Source: Edaphobacter sp. (lineage in GTDB: Bacteria; Acidobacteriota; Terriglobia; Terriglobales; Acidobacteriaceae). From it: DNA of 64,000 bases. Below, one piece after another: positions 18,301 to 27,120 of this stretch. Where the stretch lies: the NCBI GenBank assembly GCA_025462755.1, contig JAOAPF010000172.1:1-64000 (forward strand), read 5' to 3'. The translations under genes were made by a program, and so were the position numbers. Positions within the stretch are counted from its first letter, which is position 1, and each line of letters begins with the position of its first letter. The notes beneath the pieces were generated by a model. It worked only from the letters and a program-made list of their open reading frames with translations, had not been told where the DNA came from and made no database searches.

Positions 18301-19760
18301 GGAATCTTCGCCAGTGTCGCAGTCAGATACGCACGCGCCGTCGCCACCGGCGGCACCTTTGTGGTCGTAATCGGAGGCTTCGCCCCAACCGCCTTCGCCG
18401 TCGTATTGCTCGTCGTCACCGCGGCCTTCGTCGTAGGCGAGGTCGCAGCAACATCCTTCGGCGGCACCTCGCCCAGCCAGTTCGCAATCCGCAATTCTCC
18501 CGACGCGCTCCCTCCGCCCGGCAGATAACCCGTCAGCGCCGTCAGCAAAAGCTCTGTCGGCGTCACATGCAGCGTGGCGCTGCCGTCCACATCGTGCAGC
18601 CGCACATATTGATTCCGATACGCCGCTTTGTAGATCTTCGCCGTCCCGACCAGCAGATACCCCGCCACGCAGTCCGGATCCGGCGGCAACGGACGCGGCG
18701 GCTTCGCCGTCTCGTTCGGATGGCTTCGCTGCCAGAACGGCGGATGCTTCTGCGCCACGGCCGGCGGCGTCACGCAGTTATGGCTCTTCAAATCCAGAGC
18801 GACCGTTCCCGCATTCAACCCATCAACATCGGCCAGCACTGAAATCTGCTTCAACTCGAGCGAACCCTTTACTGTCGCCTGCCACTCCGGCTGTGCAAAG
18901 TGCTTTAGACTCGCAGTCGCCTCCAGCTTCGAGCTCTTCCCGGTCGTAAACTCAAAGCGCTGCAACTCCGCTAGGTCCCGTCCCAACTCCCCCGCCACAT
19001 GCAGAGCCGACTGCGCCTCCGCCTGCTTCGAAATCTTCGTCCGCAGATCCTTCAAGTCGACCGACATCCCATACCGATCCGTTGAGACGATATAGTGCAC
19101 TTCCGCGCTCAAATCACGCGCCGCCATATCAAACGGAATCGCGCGATTATTCAACAGCGCAACACCGTCCGTCACCACCACCTGCTGCGCCTTCAAATCC
19201 AGCAGCGTATCCGTCAGCGGCGTCTTGCTCGTGCTCGGATGCTTCGGCACCGGCTGATTCGTCTTCCCATCCTTATCCACGATCAAATGAAACTGCGGAT
19301 GAACAACGCCCAGATAACTCAGCCGGACATGCGAGCCCACGCCCGCTCCCGCCGAGTACGAAAGAAGATTCAGGAGCTTCAGTCGAAGATCAATCTTGTC
19401 CACCGCCAAATACGGAGCCTCGCCCGGCCCCTCCAGCCCATGAATCACCAGTCCATCCGCCTCGATCGCCAGGTGCCGCAGATCGAAGCGTATCCTCCCC
19501 AGGTCCACGCGCCCGCCCGTCGCATCCTCGAGAACAGCAACCACCTTCCTCCCCACCCGGCGATTGAAATCATCTGTCGTCGAATACCAAGAGAACGCCA
19601 CAAACAAAACCAGCAGCAGCACCACAAGCCCAATCACCGTCCAAGCCACTCCGCGCCCCATCCGAGTCGCCAACGAGCGCTTGACCTTGGCGATCTTCCC
19701 GGCGACGTGCGTCCCCAGCCGCTCCTTCCGCTCCCGTAGCTCCTGTTCCAGATTGCTCAC
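15345..19760 (-). CDS. tamB: TamB/DUF490 translocation and assembly module protein
   Basis: A 1471-residue protein with an N-terminal membrane anchor at about 37-58 (GVAWTVIGLVVLLLVLF), an AsmA-like early region and a very long beta-helical repeat body. The C-terminal TamB domain has DVFALLALGRTQEEAQLY and ends in a beta barrel-docking RRRYR segment. TamB bridges the periplasm and works with a BamA/TamA partner in outer-membrane protein or lipid transport. A low-complexity Thr/Pro/Ala stretch interrupts it around 430-470. Its start overlaps the stop of the SurA-like gene (ATGA), and the BamA-like gene is upstream, so all three form one operon. Confidence 0.92.
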   Translation of the reverse strand: MSNLEQELRERKERLGTHVAGKIAKVKRSLATRMGRGVAWTVIGLVVLLLVLFVAFSWYSTTDDFNRRVGRKVVAVLEDATGGRVDLGRIRFDLRHLAIEADGLVIHGLEGPGEAPYLAVDKIDLRLKLLNLLSYSAGAGVGSHVRLSYLGVVHPQFHLIVDKDGKTNQPVPKHPSTSKTPLTDTLLDLKAQQVVVTDGVALLNNRAIPFDMAARDLSAEVHYIVSTDRYGMSVDLKDLRTKISKQAEAQSALHVAGELGRDLAELQRFEFTTGKSSKLEATASLKHFAQPEWQATVKGSLELKQISVLADVDGLNAGTVALDLKSHNCVTPPAVAQKHPPFWQRSHPNETAKPPRPLPPDPDCVAGYLLVGTAKIYKAAYRNQYVRLHDVDGSATLHVTPTELLLTALTGYLPGGGSASGELRIANWLGEVPPKDVAATSPTTKAAVTTSNTTAKAVGAKPPITTTKVPPVATARAYLTATLAKIPLRTIMDVTAPEHYGDLGFDTAVSGPVKVEWGGPATNIADTVEVDGNLTFAPTGVKRPRALNDVPVTGQTLAHYSGKNETVVIQKITLQMPQTNFEASGVLGVSAGDRLTDLRVDLTMRDLSEYNQLLTTLDLQGNGKKGTAAIPVVLHGALQFNGTARGKIADLDVKGHMQATNMEFALGTTDVLLDSLVTDAEYSPNSGVVVASSTIKRGTAVLNVAGKIVPRKVVGRQGVATYVWDDGMALDAQAQLANAQVVDVLQIAGQQGKVPLTGTMALNGHASGTLKSLGGGGHVALTNGVAYGEPYESAVTDLTVQGKAIEATNVVVRMHGMQIAGTGGYDMGSEHLHAHIEGHDILLSKFVTVQHAATDMDGVVSVVADANGTMTDPELKANVKVAAMKYRGQGIGEAAVEAHSKAETVYVTVNSTLVGAKVDLTGQARLTGNYPAQAKLTLTGFDIGKPLGMFGPGTMKVRSTIDATATVNGPLKRPKELSGEASFSQVDVHFSQSDVKVQGIELKESEPIRISLRDGIATLEQVHITGQDTDLRVGGMAQLFGAADPKGGKMDVKATGSISMALLHTFDNDIISGGKMEFTVGAGGLVKNPDLTGRVQFDNVNVAVDGVPNGLTNLNGTLVFNGDRLQVENLTATTGGGRLKLGGSIRYRNGVYADLTATGDVVRVRLYGLSTTANANLKLQGGLESALLSGSILITRFGIGPDVDFAAFGSPGGVSAPPDPNSPANKIRLDVHVTSAPQLDFQNSYAKLAGTVDLTIRGTAAVPSVLGRIEINEGSATFAGTKYQLQRGEIYFTNPVRIDPIIDLDATAQVENYDITIGLHGTATNLKPTYRSEPPLSETDVFALLALGRTQEEAQLYQERQIQQGTDPTTSALLGGALNATVSNRVQKLFGVGSVKIDPAFVGTLGNSSARITVQQQISRQVTATFATNVNTSAQQLIQVQYDLNHDNSIVVTRDESGVFSVVYKLRRRYR

Positions 19761-20593
19761 GGAGCCACCTCACCCGGCGTGATCATCTTTACGCTTCCCT
19801 GCGCCCGCAGCGACTTCAACCAATCCCGCAGCAGCGCCCCCACCTCCTGCTGCAACAACACCTCTTCAATCCGCGGGCGAATTGTGTCCAGCTTCGGCGG
19901 CTTCACATTCCGCTTCGCATACTCCGGCAGCATGTTCTTCTCGTAGTACGCCTTGACCTCGGCATCGTTAATGGCGATCCCATTCCGAAAACGCACCTCG
20001 ATAAACTTCAACAGTTCCATTCGCTGCTTCCACCGCGCACTGAACTCCTGTTCGGTAAAGCCATGATCGCCCAGATATTTCTTCCACCCGTCCACTGTCC
20101 CGCAGTGATACTGCTGGCACGCCGGTATATCCTTCCGCAGCGTCGCTATCTGAGCGTCCAGATTCTTATCCGTGACATCTTCCTCAGGCTCCAGCGCCTC
20201 CTGCTGCAAAATCAGCATCCGGTCTATCAGCCTTTCGATGATCCTGTCCCGCGTCAACGTAGGCGCCGAGCGATAGGGCTGAACCTCCTCGAACCGCCGC
20301 TCCTCGTCCACATCGCTCTCCAGAATCACCTCCCCGTTCACCACCGCCACTAGCCGGTCGAGCACCTCGCCCAGTTCCGAGGCGGCCGGGGCAACCGCAG
20401 CATTTGCCGGAGGAGGCGTCTTAGCCTGCGGAGCCGCAGCCTCTGGCCCGTGTTCAGTTGGAGCCAGTGGAGCCGCAGCCTGCCCAGCCCACAGCCGTTC
20501 CACCATCAGCACAGAAATCGCGGCCCCTGCCAAGAGGCACGCAGCCGCGCCCTTCAGCCTCCGCCTCATCGTCGCCTGTGCCATCGATCTCAT
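19757..20593 (-). CDS. SurA N-terminal-like periplasmic chaperone without PPIase domain
   Basis: A 278-residue exported protein. After a signal or anchor (AAACLLAGAAISVLMVERLW) and a Pro/Ala linker comes a SurA-type chaperone core: LDRLVAVVNGEVILESDVDE, LIDRMLILQQEAL, and a C-terminal helix (RIEEVLLQQEVGALLRDWLK). No parvulin PPIase domain is present between them; the gap holds only about 90 residues of helical sequence. It may hold unfolded outer-membrane proteins for the flanking BamA-like and TamB proteins. It starts directly at the BamA-like stop and overlaps tamB. The Met at 20584 is an alternative start. Confidence 0.82.
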   Translation of the reverse strand: MRSMAQATMRRRLKGAAACLLAGAAISVLMVERLWAGQAAAPLAPTEHGPEAAAPQAKTPPPANAAVAPAASELGEVLDRLVAVVNGEVILESDVDEERRFEEVQPYRSAPTLTRDRIIERLIDRMLILQQEALEPEEDVTDKNLDAQIATLRKDIPACQQYHCGTVDGWKKYLGDHGFTEQEFSARWKQRMELLKFIEVRFRNGIAINDAEVKAYYEKNMLPEYAKRNVKPPKLDTIRPRIEEVLLQQEVGALLRDWLKSLRAQGSVKMITPGEVAP

Positions 20594-23500
20594 CTAGAAG
20601 CTCTCCCCAATACTGAAGAAGAAGTTGAAATGCCCCGCCTGTCCCTCATGCGGAGGGTTATTGTTGAAGTCATAAATTATCGGATACACCGGCGGATTCA
20701 AGTTATAGCTGAAGTCCACGCGAATTGGCCCCACCGGCGTCTTGTATCGCGCGCCCAAACCCACATCATGGGAAAAATAATTGAAGTTACACATCCCAAT
20801 GCTTCCCGACACATTCGCGCACGTCTCCTTGTTCGGCTGGCGGAAGCGCAGAAAACTCGGAAACATCTGCGACGCCAGCTGAAACACATTCCCCATATCG
20901 TGAAACAGAACGAAGTTCACGCTGTTTCCCACGAGAGGCAGCGTAGGGGGCGGCATCCGGAGCTCAAATGTATTCACAAACGCAGCCGTCCCTCCCACCG
21001 GATACCCCGTCTGCAAGTCCCTCGGCCCCGCTCCATTGATCGGAAACCCGCGAAGCGAATTCGCCCCGCCCGCATACAACCGCTCCGGCAGCGGAACCGC
21101 AATGCAACTCGGGTTCGTCGTCAATAAAACGCCGAGACAAGCAGTATTGCCCACATTCGGATTCGCCCCCGACGACTGCTCGTACCCAATCCGCGTGCTC
21201 CGCGCAATCACATACTTCAGCTTGCCGAACTGATAGTACGTGGCATTCGTTCCATCGATCTTCCAGAAGTCCGTCTGCGAACCGAACTTCGAAGAAGCCA
21301 AAAACGTCTGCAGCGTCGTGTACTGTCCCTTCGACGCATCCAGCGGCCCCGGCGACCGCGTATCGTGAAACCACGTCACACTCGGGCCGCCCACGCGCAC
21401 CGGCTGCGAAAGCAGCGGAATCAGATCCGCCGAAACCTGCAGGCTGTTCGGATCGACCGCAACGCGCCGATAGAGAAAGTCGTAGATAAACGTATCTCGC
21501 CGTCTCCACTTCTGCGTAACCCGAAAATCTCCCTGCAGCGTTGACGACTTGAAGGTCGTAATATCCTGAATGTTCGAGTACCCTCCCGAAACCGCCGCCG
21601 AAAAATTTTTGCTCCCATACAAGTGCGGATTTTGCAGCGTCAGCAGCGCCACCTGCTCCAGCAATCCATACGACGAATGCAGCGTCAACGAGTCCTGCGT
21701 CCCCCACAGGTTGATCCGCGACACATCCAGCGAGATCCGCGGGCTCACTCCCGCCTTGCCTTCCTGCGAGAGCTTATTGCACGGGTTAATCATCAACTGG
21801 ATGCACGATGCCTCCGAGATCGTGCCCGTCTGCGGCGTTCCCGTCTGCGCCTCGAAGCCGAACCCATAGGTCACGTTCCAACGCTTCGCCTCCGTCAACT
21901 GCAGCAGCACATTCTTCTCCGGAGCGTCCCCCTGCGGGTTCTGCACCGCCGCGTTCACCTGGTTGAACAGCGCAATGTTGTACAGGTTCCGCTGCGTCTG
22001 CAACAGCGCCGTCTGGTCCAGCGGATCGCCCGGATGCACCAGCACCTGTGCCTGCACCACCTTCGGCTTGGTCTTCTCCACGCCAGACAGCAGCACCCGG
22101 TCAATGAACACCTGCTGCCCCTCCGTTACGTTCAACGCCACATTCGTCCGATCCGTCCCAGGCTGTGGCTTATCCTGCCGGATATCGACCTTCACCTGGT
22201 CGAAGCCATGGCTCAGGTAGTACTGCAGCACTGTATCCCGATCGCCCACCAGCGTCACCAGCGAAAACGGCTGCCCCGGCTGGGTGTTCATCAATGCCCT
22301 TATATCCTTCTCCCGGTTTGGATCCACTCCATTCAACGCCACCGCGCCGAACTTCTTCTGCGGCCCTTCGACAATCAGGTAGGTCACCGCAATCTCCGCC
22401 ACCTTCAACGGCTTTCCCTCCGGCGACGTGGAGATATCCTTCACATCCGTCGTCACCGTTGCCTGATCGAATCCGTTGGCGCGATACAGCGCCTTGATCG
22501 ACGCCACATCGCCCGACACCAGCGAAGGGCTATAACGTCCGCTCCTCTGATACAGGTTCGCCTTCTGCACCCGCATCCGCTCCAGCAGCAGATCATCGGA
22601 AAAGTATTTATTGCTCTTCAAGTTCACCGCGATCACCTTGTGCTTCACCCCGCGGTCGACCGTAAACACCACCCTCTCCGCAGGCGTATCCTCCCCAATC
22701 ACATGCACATCGACCTTCGCGTCGAAGTACCCCTGTTGCTGCACGAAGTCCCGGATATTGAAGACTCCCTCGTTCAACAGATCGTTATCGATCGTCCCCT
22801 CTTCGAAGATGGGAACCAGCAGGTGCAGCCGGCTCGTCGATATCTTCGCCCCCTCCACCACCACCTTCACCTCCGGCCCCTGGTTCGCCTGAAACTGCAT
22901 ATCCAACTGCTTGCGCGGCTTCTCGTACGTCTCTTTCTTCAGCGTAACCGTCGCCTCCAGACGATCCTTTTTCTGGTACAGCTTTCGCAGCCTTTCCAGC
23001 GCATTGCTCGTCGTGTCCCGCGATACCTTGGCGCCCTGCTTCAGCTTTGCCTTCTTGCGGAACTCCTCGAGCGTAATGCCAGCATCCGACCCCTCTAGCG
23101 TTATCTGCCCTACTCGCGCCTGCGGCCCAATTGCAACCGTATAGGTTACATTCACTTGATTGCCCGCAGTGTCCACTTGCGAATCGGCCGACATCACCGA
23201 CTCGTAGTATCCCTGCTGCTGCAGCATCTCCTTGATCCCCTCCGCCCCGGCAGCAATCTGCGCTTCGTTGAACGCCGTCCCCGGCTGAAGCTTCGTCGCA
23301 AATTGCAGCAGCGCCGCCAGCCGGTCGTTCTTCACCCCATCGATCGTCACCCGTCCCACGTAATACCGCGGCACCCCGCTAAAGATCAGTGTGACCGAAT
23401 CCCCCTGCCGTACTCCGCGAACCGAAAGGTCCCGGTACCGTCCGCTGACAAACAACCGCCGCACGCTCGCCCGAACCTTCTCCGGATCGAGCGGCTGCCC

Positions 23501-23893
23501 CTCCTTCTGCGGTAACTGCTTCGGCAGCGTGTCCGACAGGTCGAACGTCACCCCCTGAAACAGAATCTTGTCGACACGCAGTCCCTCCCACTCCCAGACC
23601 GAAGTGCTCAGTCCCGCATCCGCCGTGGTCTGCGTCTGCCCAGGCTTAGCCGCCGTCGGAATCGGTTGCGCCTCCGTGGGAATCACCGCGCTCGCTCCGC
23701 TCCCCACCACCGGCAGAGTACGCGCAGGCGTAGAAGGCGCCGGCACCTGCTGCGCCACCGCCATCCCAGCCAACGTCAACAATCCGGCCCACAATAATCC
23801 AGCCCACACCACCACCGCGGCACGCCCACACCTTGCCCTTCGTAAGCCTCGCGCGCGACCTCGTTGCACCTGACCCAAATGACCACCCGTCAT
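20594..23893 (-). CDS. BamA/TamA-family outer membrane assembly protein
   Basis: About 1099 residues. A signal region (WAGLLWAGLLTLAGMAVAQQ) is followed by several POTRA domains from about 100 to 700 (for example VTIDGVKNDRLAALLQF and VLLSGVEKTKPKVVQAQVLV). A C-terminal Omp85 barrel comes last, with the RGF motif ANSLRGFPING and a final strand near GHFNFFFSIGESF. Such proteins insert or translocate outer-membrane proteins. It has more POTRA sequence than five-POTRA BamA. Because tamB is in the same operon it may be the TamA partner rather than the main BamA. The Met at 23959 is an alternative start. Confidence 0.9.
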   Translation of the reverse strand: MTGGHLGQVQRGRARGLRRARCGRAAVVVWAGLLWAGLLTLAGMAVAQQVPAPSTPARTLPVVGSGASAVIPTEAQPIPTAAKPGQTQTTADAGLSTSVWEWEGLRVDKILFQGVTFDLSDTLPKQLPQKEGQPLDPEKVRASVRRLFVSGRYRDLSVRGVRQGDSVTLIFSGVPRYYVGRVTIDGVKNDRLAALLQFATKLQPGTAFNEAQIAAGAEGIKEMLQQQGYYESVMSADSQVDTAGNQVNVTYTVAIGPQARVGQITLEGSDAGITLEEFRKKAKLKQGAKVSRDTTSNALERLRKLYQKKDRLEATVTLKKETYEKPRKQLDMQFQANQGPEVKVVVEGAKISTSRLHLLVPIFEEGTIDNDLLNEGVFNIRDFVQQQGYFDAKVDVHVIGEDTPAERVVFTVDRGVKHKVIAVNLKSNKYFSDDLLLERMRVQKANLYQRSGRYSPSLVSGDVASIKALYRANGFDQATVTTDVKDISTSPEGKPLKVAEIAVTYLIVEGPQKKFGAVALNGVDPNREKDIRALMNTQPGQPFSLVTLVGDRDTVLQYYLSHGFDQVKVDIRQDKPQPGTDRTNVALNVTEGQQVFIDRVLLSGVEKTKPKVVQAQVLVHPGDPLDQTALLQTQRNLYNIALFNQVNAAVQNPQGDAPEKNVLLQLTEAKRWNVTYGFGFEAQTGTPQTGTISEASCIQLMINPCNKLSQEGKAGVSPRISLDVSRINLWGTQDSLTLHSSYGLLEQVALLTLQNPHLYGSKNFSAAVSGGYSNIQDITTFKSSTLQGDFRVTQKWRRRDTFIYDFLYRRVAVDPNSLQVSADLIPLLSQPVRVGGPSVTWFHDTRSPGPLDASKGQYTTLQTFLASSKFGSQTDFWKIDGTNATYYQFGKLKYVIARSTRIGYEQSSGANPNVGNTACLGVLLTTNPSCIAVPLPERLYAGGANSLRGFPINGAGPRDLQTGYPVGGTAAFVNTFELRMPPPTLPLVGNSVNFVLFHDMGNVFQLASQMFPSFLRFRQPNKETCANVSGSIGMCNFNYFSHDVGLGARYKTPVGPIRVDFSYNLNPPVYPIIYDFNNNPPHEGQAGHFNFFFSIGESF

Positions 23894-24090
23894 CCTGTTC
23901 TGATTGAGAAACCCTGCATTCCTAACGATAATTAGACGCGCGCGAAAACCCGCATCCACAGCCTGCCGCCTGCCTCAGGCTCTTTGTGTCCCGTTGGATG
24001 CGGAAAGCCTCTGGCGTGTCGGCCGTTCCCTGTGCGTGCATCCTTCCCTATACTACGAAAGAGCGGCCTCTTGTGGCCGCGATGTGCCTC

Positions 24091-25377
24091 ATGTCAAACC
24101 ACCCCACCACACCCCTCCCCGAATCTGTCACCCTATCACTGCAGGAGCCGCCGGCCGGCATCCAGATCAGCAACCCCACAGTCCCTGACCCCACCGCGCC
24201 ATCCTCCTCCACCATCACCGGCGCTATCACCGACAACGACCGCTACTCCCGCCAGATTCTCTTCCCCGGCATAGGAGCCACCGGCCAGCATCTCCTTCGC
24301 TCCGCCCACGTCGCCATCATCGGAGTAGGAGCCACCGGAGCCGCCACCGCCTCCCTCCTCGCCCGCGCCGGCGTAGGCACCCTCACCCTGATCGACCGCG
24401 ACTTCGTCGAACCCTCCAATCTCCAGCGCCAGGTCCTCTTCGACGAGGCCGACGCCCGCGACTCCCTTCCCAAAGCCGAAGCCGCCCGCCGCAAAATCGC
24501 CCTCTTCAACTCCGCCATCACCGTCCACGCCCAAATCGCCGACCTCGTCCCCGCCAACGTCCACGAGCTCCTGAGCCCCACCCAACTCATACTCGACGCC
24601 ACCGACAACTTCGAAACCCGCTACCTCATCAACGACTACGCCGTCCAGCAATCCAAACCCTGGATCTACGCCGCAGCCATAGGCGCCTACGCCGCCACCC
24701 TGAACATCCTCCCTCGAAACTCAACACCTGCACAAAAGGATTGTCATTCTGACCCTGAGCTTGTCGAAGCGGAAGAACCCCCGCATTTGCTTTTCCGAGG
24801 GTACCCTGAGCCTGCCGAAGGGGACGTACCAATCCCCTACAACCCCACCGCCTGCCTCGCCTGCATCTTCCCCAAGCCCCCAACCGGCCCCGTGGAAACC
24901 TGCGATACCGCCGGCATCCTCTCCACCGCCGTCAACCTCGCCGCCTCCATCCAAACCACCGAAGCCCTCAAGTTCCTAACCCACCAGCCCCATCTCCTCC
25001 GCCGAACCCTCCTCTCCCACGACCTCTGGACCAACCAGCGCAGCGAGATCAACACCAGCACGCCCAACCCCGCTTGCACTGTCTGCGGCCAGCGCATCTT
25101 CTCCCACCTCTCAGGCGAAGGCCGCCCTCACATCACCCTCTGCGGCCGCAACTCCGTCCAGATCCACGAGCATCACCGCCCCGTAGACTTCGCCGCCATG
25201 CGCGACCGCCTCCTCCCTCACGCCGACATCCAGGACCTCCGCTTCAACAACCTCCTGCTCCGCTTCAAGCGCGGCATCCACACCTTCACCCTCTTCCCCG
25301 ACGGCCGCTGTCTCATCCAGGGCACCACCGACATCACCCTCGCCCGCACCCTCTACGCCCGCTTCATTGGCTCCTGA
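24091..25377 (+). CDS. ThiF/MoeB/HesA-family adenylyltransferase with repeat-derived insert
   Basis: A 428-residue E1-like enzyme. The ATP-binding Rossmann fold shows RYSRQILFPGIGATGQ, the Gly-rich VAIIGVGATGAATASLLARAG and LIDRDFVEPSNLQRQ with the catalytic Arg and Gln. DATDNFETRYLINDY follows. Two Cys pairs (CLAC and CTVC) bind structural zinc. The C-terminal part is not a rhodanese and ends in a small beta domain. Between residues about 216 and 250 the sequence is encoded by a dispersed repeat (DPELVEAEE and YPEPAEGD), an unusual loop insertion. It likely adenylates MoaD- or ThiS-like carriers; moaD is in this window. The start is uncertain (24082 also possible). Confidence 0.85.
   Translation: MSNHPTTPLPESVTLSLQEPPAGIQISNPTVPDPTAPSSSTITGAITDNDRYSRQILFPGIGATGQHLLRSAHVAIIGVGATGAATASLLARAGVGTLTLIDRDFVEPSNLQRQVLFDEADARDSLPKAEAARRKIALFNSAITVHAQIADLVPANVHELLSPTQLILDATDNFETRYLINDYAVQQSKPWIYAAAIGAYAATLNILPRNSTPAQKDCHSDPELVEAEEPPHLLFRGYPEPAEGDVPIPYNPTACLACIFPKPPTGPVETCDTAGILSTAVNLAASIQTTEALKFLTHQPHLLRRTLLSHDLWTNQRSEINTSTPNPACTVCGQRIFSHLSGEGRPHITLCGRNSVQIHEHHRPVDFAAMRDRLLPHADIQDLRFNNLLLRFKRGIHTFTLFPDGRCLIQGTTDITLARTLYARFIGS
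24739..24829 (+). repeat. Dispersed repeat inserted in frame in the ThiF-like gene
   Basis: The stretch contains TGTCATTCTGACCCTGAGCT then TGTCGAAGCGG, and later ACCCTGAGCCTGCCGAAGGG. These two words are variants of the CCTGAGC-TG-CGAAGG element found between genes in many bacteria. The insert keeps the reading frame open. A related word GAGCCTGTCCTGAGCGCAGT occurs at about 35108. Confidence 0.75.
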
Positions 25378-25560
25378 CCCGCCCTCCGCCTATCCTCCTG
25401 AAAACCCAAGGGCCTCCCACTCCCACCCGACACAACCTTTCCCGCAAATTCCCACTCCAACGGAGAGTGTCAATTTCCGGCAATCTCCCAGAACCGTTTG
25501 CGGTAGGCTTAAATCAGGCGAACCCTACAGCAAACGATAGACTTTTTCCGGAGTCTAGCT

Positions 25561-26223
25561 ATGAACGTTGAAGGCCTACAGATGACCCAGAACAATGCAG
25601 CTCCCGGCGTATACAAGCGCAACCCGCCCATCGCCGGCGAAGCCGAAGCAATCGATGCAGCCAAAAACGGGGATGCCGAAGCATTCTCCAAACTCTATGC
25701 CCTCCACAAACGCCGCGTTTACACCCTCTGCCTCCGCATGCTCGGCAACGTCTCAGAAGCCGAAGACATGACCCAGGAGGCCTTCCTGCACCTCTTCCGC
25801 AAAATCGGCAGCTTCCGTGGAGAATCCGCATTTTCCACGTGGCTGCATCGACTTACGGTAAATTTGGTGCTCATGCATCTGCGCAAGAAGGGCCTCAGCC
25901 TCGTCTCCCTCGAAGAGACCATCAACCCCTCGGAAGACGACGCACCCAAGCGCGACTTCGGCGGCCGCGACCTCCAACTCACCGGCTCGGTCGATCGTGT
26001 CGCCCTCGAGCGCGCCGTAGCCTCTCTTCCACCCGGCTACCGCATGGTCTTCGTCCTCCACGACGTCGAGGGCTTTGAACACAACGAGATCGCCACCATG
26101 CTAGAGTGCTCTACAGGCAACAGCAAATCGCAGCTTCACAAGGCCCGCCTCAAGCTCCGCGAACTCCTCCGTCAACCGGAACAGTCTGCCCAGCCAGCCG
26201 GCATCGACGAGGTGGCAGTATGA
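25561..26223 (+). CDS. ECF-type RNA polymerase sigma factor
   Basis: A 220-residue sigma-70 family regulator of the RpoE/ECF type. Region 2 lies about 42-110 ([60 protein letters not shown]). Region 4 lies about 150-205 ([40 protein letters not shown]). It directs polymerase to a stress-type regulon. The next gene begins inside its stop codon (ATGA), as with sigma/anti-sigma pairs. A Met at 25582 is an alternative start. Confidence 0.93.
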   Translation: MNVEGLQMTQNNAAPGVYKRNPPIAGEAEAIDAAKNGDAEAFSKLYALHKRRVYTLCLRMLGNVSEAEDMTQEAFLHLFRKIGSFRGESAFSTWLHRLTVNLVLMHLRKKGLSLVSLEETINPSEDDAPKRDFGGRDLQLTGSVDRVALERAVASLPPGYRMVFVLHDVEGFEHNEIATMLECSTGNSKSQLHKARLKLRELLRQPEQSAQPAGIDEVAV

Positions 26224-26519
26224 ACAATTCCGGGCTCCCGAACTTCGACACCATGACCCCTGCGGACTTCGAACAATACCTGCCCGAAATCTTCGCCAAC
26301 GGCGACGGCCGCGTCAGCACCGACCCGCGCCTCCAGAAGTTTCTCAAGAACAATCCAGACTGCGCCGCCCTCGTCCGCGACCTCGAAGCTATCGCCGACC
26401 AGGCCCGCAGCCTCTTCGCACCCTCCGACCCCGGTGACGCCGTCTGGACCGGCATCCAGAGCAAGTTGAAGATGCAAGGTCCCGAGGACGACGATCTGCC
26501 CATCGCCCAAACCGTCTAG
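26220..26519 (+). CDS. Small protein coupled to the ECF sigma factor (candidate anti-sigma)
   Basis: A 99-residue acidic soluble protein with no membrane segment and no ZAS Cys/His motif. The middle ([39 protein letters not shown]) looks helical. The end is [20 protein letters not shown]. It overlaps the sigma gene by 4 nt, so stoichiometric co-translation is expected. That is the usual arrangement for an anti-sigma factor, but the sequence does not prove it. A decayed copy of its 3' end lies at 27689-27760. Confidence 0.65.
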   Translation: MNNSGLPNFDTMTPADFEQYLPEIFANGDGRVSTDPRLQKFLKNNPDCAALVRDLEAIADQARSLFAPSDPGDAVWTGIQSKLKMQGPEDDDLPIAQTV

Positions 26520-26639
26520 CAAACAGCACGAACCAGCGCCCCCCGCATCCATCTTCCGCAATCTCCGCGCCGGGTACTTTATCCACCAAATCAAATCACA
26601 CTCGCGCGGCCATGAAGGTATCTCAATTTTCCTTGGAGT

Positions 26640-26843
26640 TTAGTTAACACATTGAGGCTGGTCTAATCGAACGAGAATCATCGTGACGTTTTCGAGATGT
26701 TCTAATTCTCGCTCCGCGTCCGTCATATTGTTCTGCACTTTTGACTTGTCGTCCGCGTCCAGTTTTGCGAGATAGATGATATTGCTGAGCCTCTGAATTG
26801 TTTGAAATAGCTCAATGTAGGTGGAAGTGGATTTTTCAAACAA
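26640..26843 (-). CDS. Small DHp-like orphan protein without phospho-histidine
   Basis: A 67-residue helical protein from a TTG start. The core RLSNIIYLAKLDADDKSKVQ aligns with ALSNLLYLAEMEADDPEKVR of the small protein at 56503-56685. It also aligns with the kinase DHp segment VTNLLYLARETAWNPETREY at about 4079-4139. The place of the kinase His is taken by Ile in the aligned segment (YIELFQTIQ). No ATPase domain is present. It is last of three minus-strand genes with a pseudo-receiver first. It may be a decoy, an inhibitor or a dimerization partner of histidine kinases. This is inference from alignment by eye. Confidence 0.55.
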   Translation of the reverse strand: MFEKSTSTYIELFQTIQRLSNIIYLAKLDADDKSKVQNNMTDAERELEHLENVTMILVRLDQPQCVN

Positions 26844-26896
26844 ACGGGCCTGTCCGATTAAGTTTCCATTTAATCATCCCTGACCAGATGAGTTGT

Positions 26897-27061
26897 CTAA
26901 TCGCCTGGCCATTCGGTTTGTTTCAATTCGTCGGCCTGCGGAAATATAGCATGCAGGAGAGATGCTGAGTAGAGAGCGGACTTACCATCGTCGAACGTGA
27001 TGACCACGCCTCTGGCAAATTTTTCCGCAGAGACGACGATGGGATTAGTTTGCGTTTCCAT
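26897..27061 (-). CDS. Small conserved-looking protein of 54 residues
   Basis: The start at 27061 gives METQTNPIVVSAEKFARGVV, followed by a beta-hairpin-like ITFDDGKSALYSASLLHAIF and an acidic end (QADELKQTEWPGD). An open frame extends upstream but begins inside the spacer. It has no signal peptide or membrane segment. It lies between the pseudo-receiver gene (59 nt upstream) and the DHp-like gene (53 nt downstream), so the three probably share a transcript. I do not recognise a named family. Confidence 0.5.
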   Translation of the reverse strand: METQTNPIVVSAEKFARGVVITFDDGKSALYSASLLHAIFPQADELKQTEWPGD

Positions 27062-27120
27062 ATTAAAATGGTCGCCCACATGATGCCTGTCGTCTGTCTC
27101 CTGAAAGACAATGCACTTGA

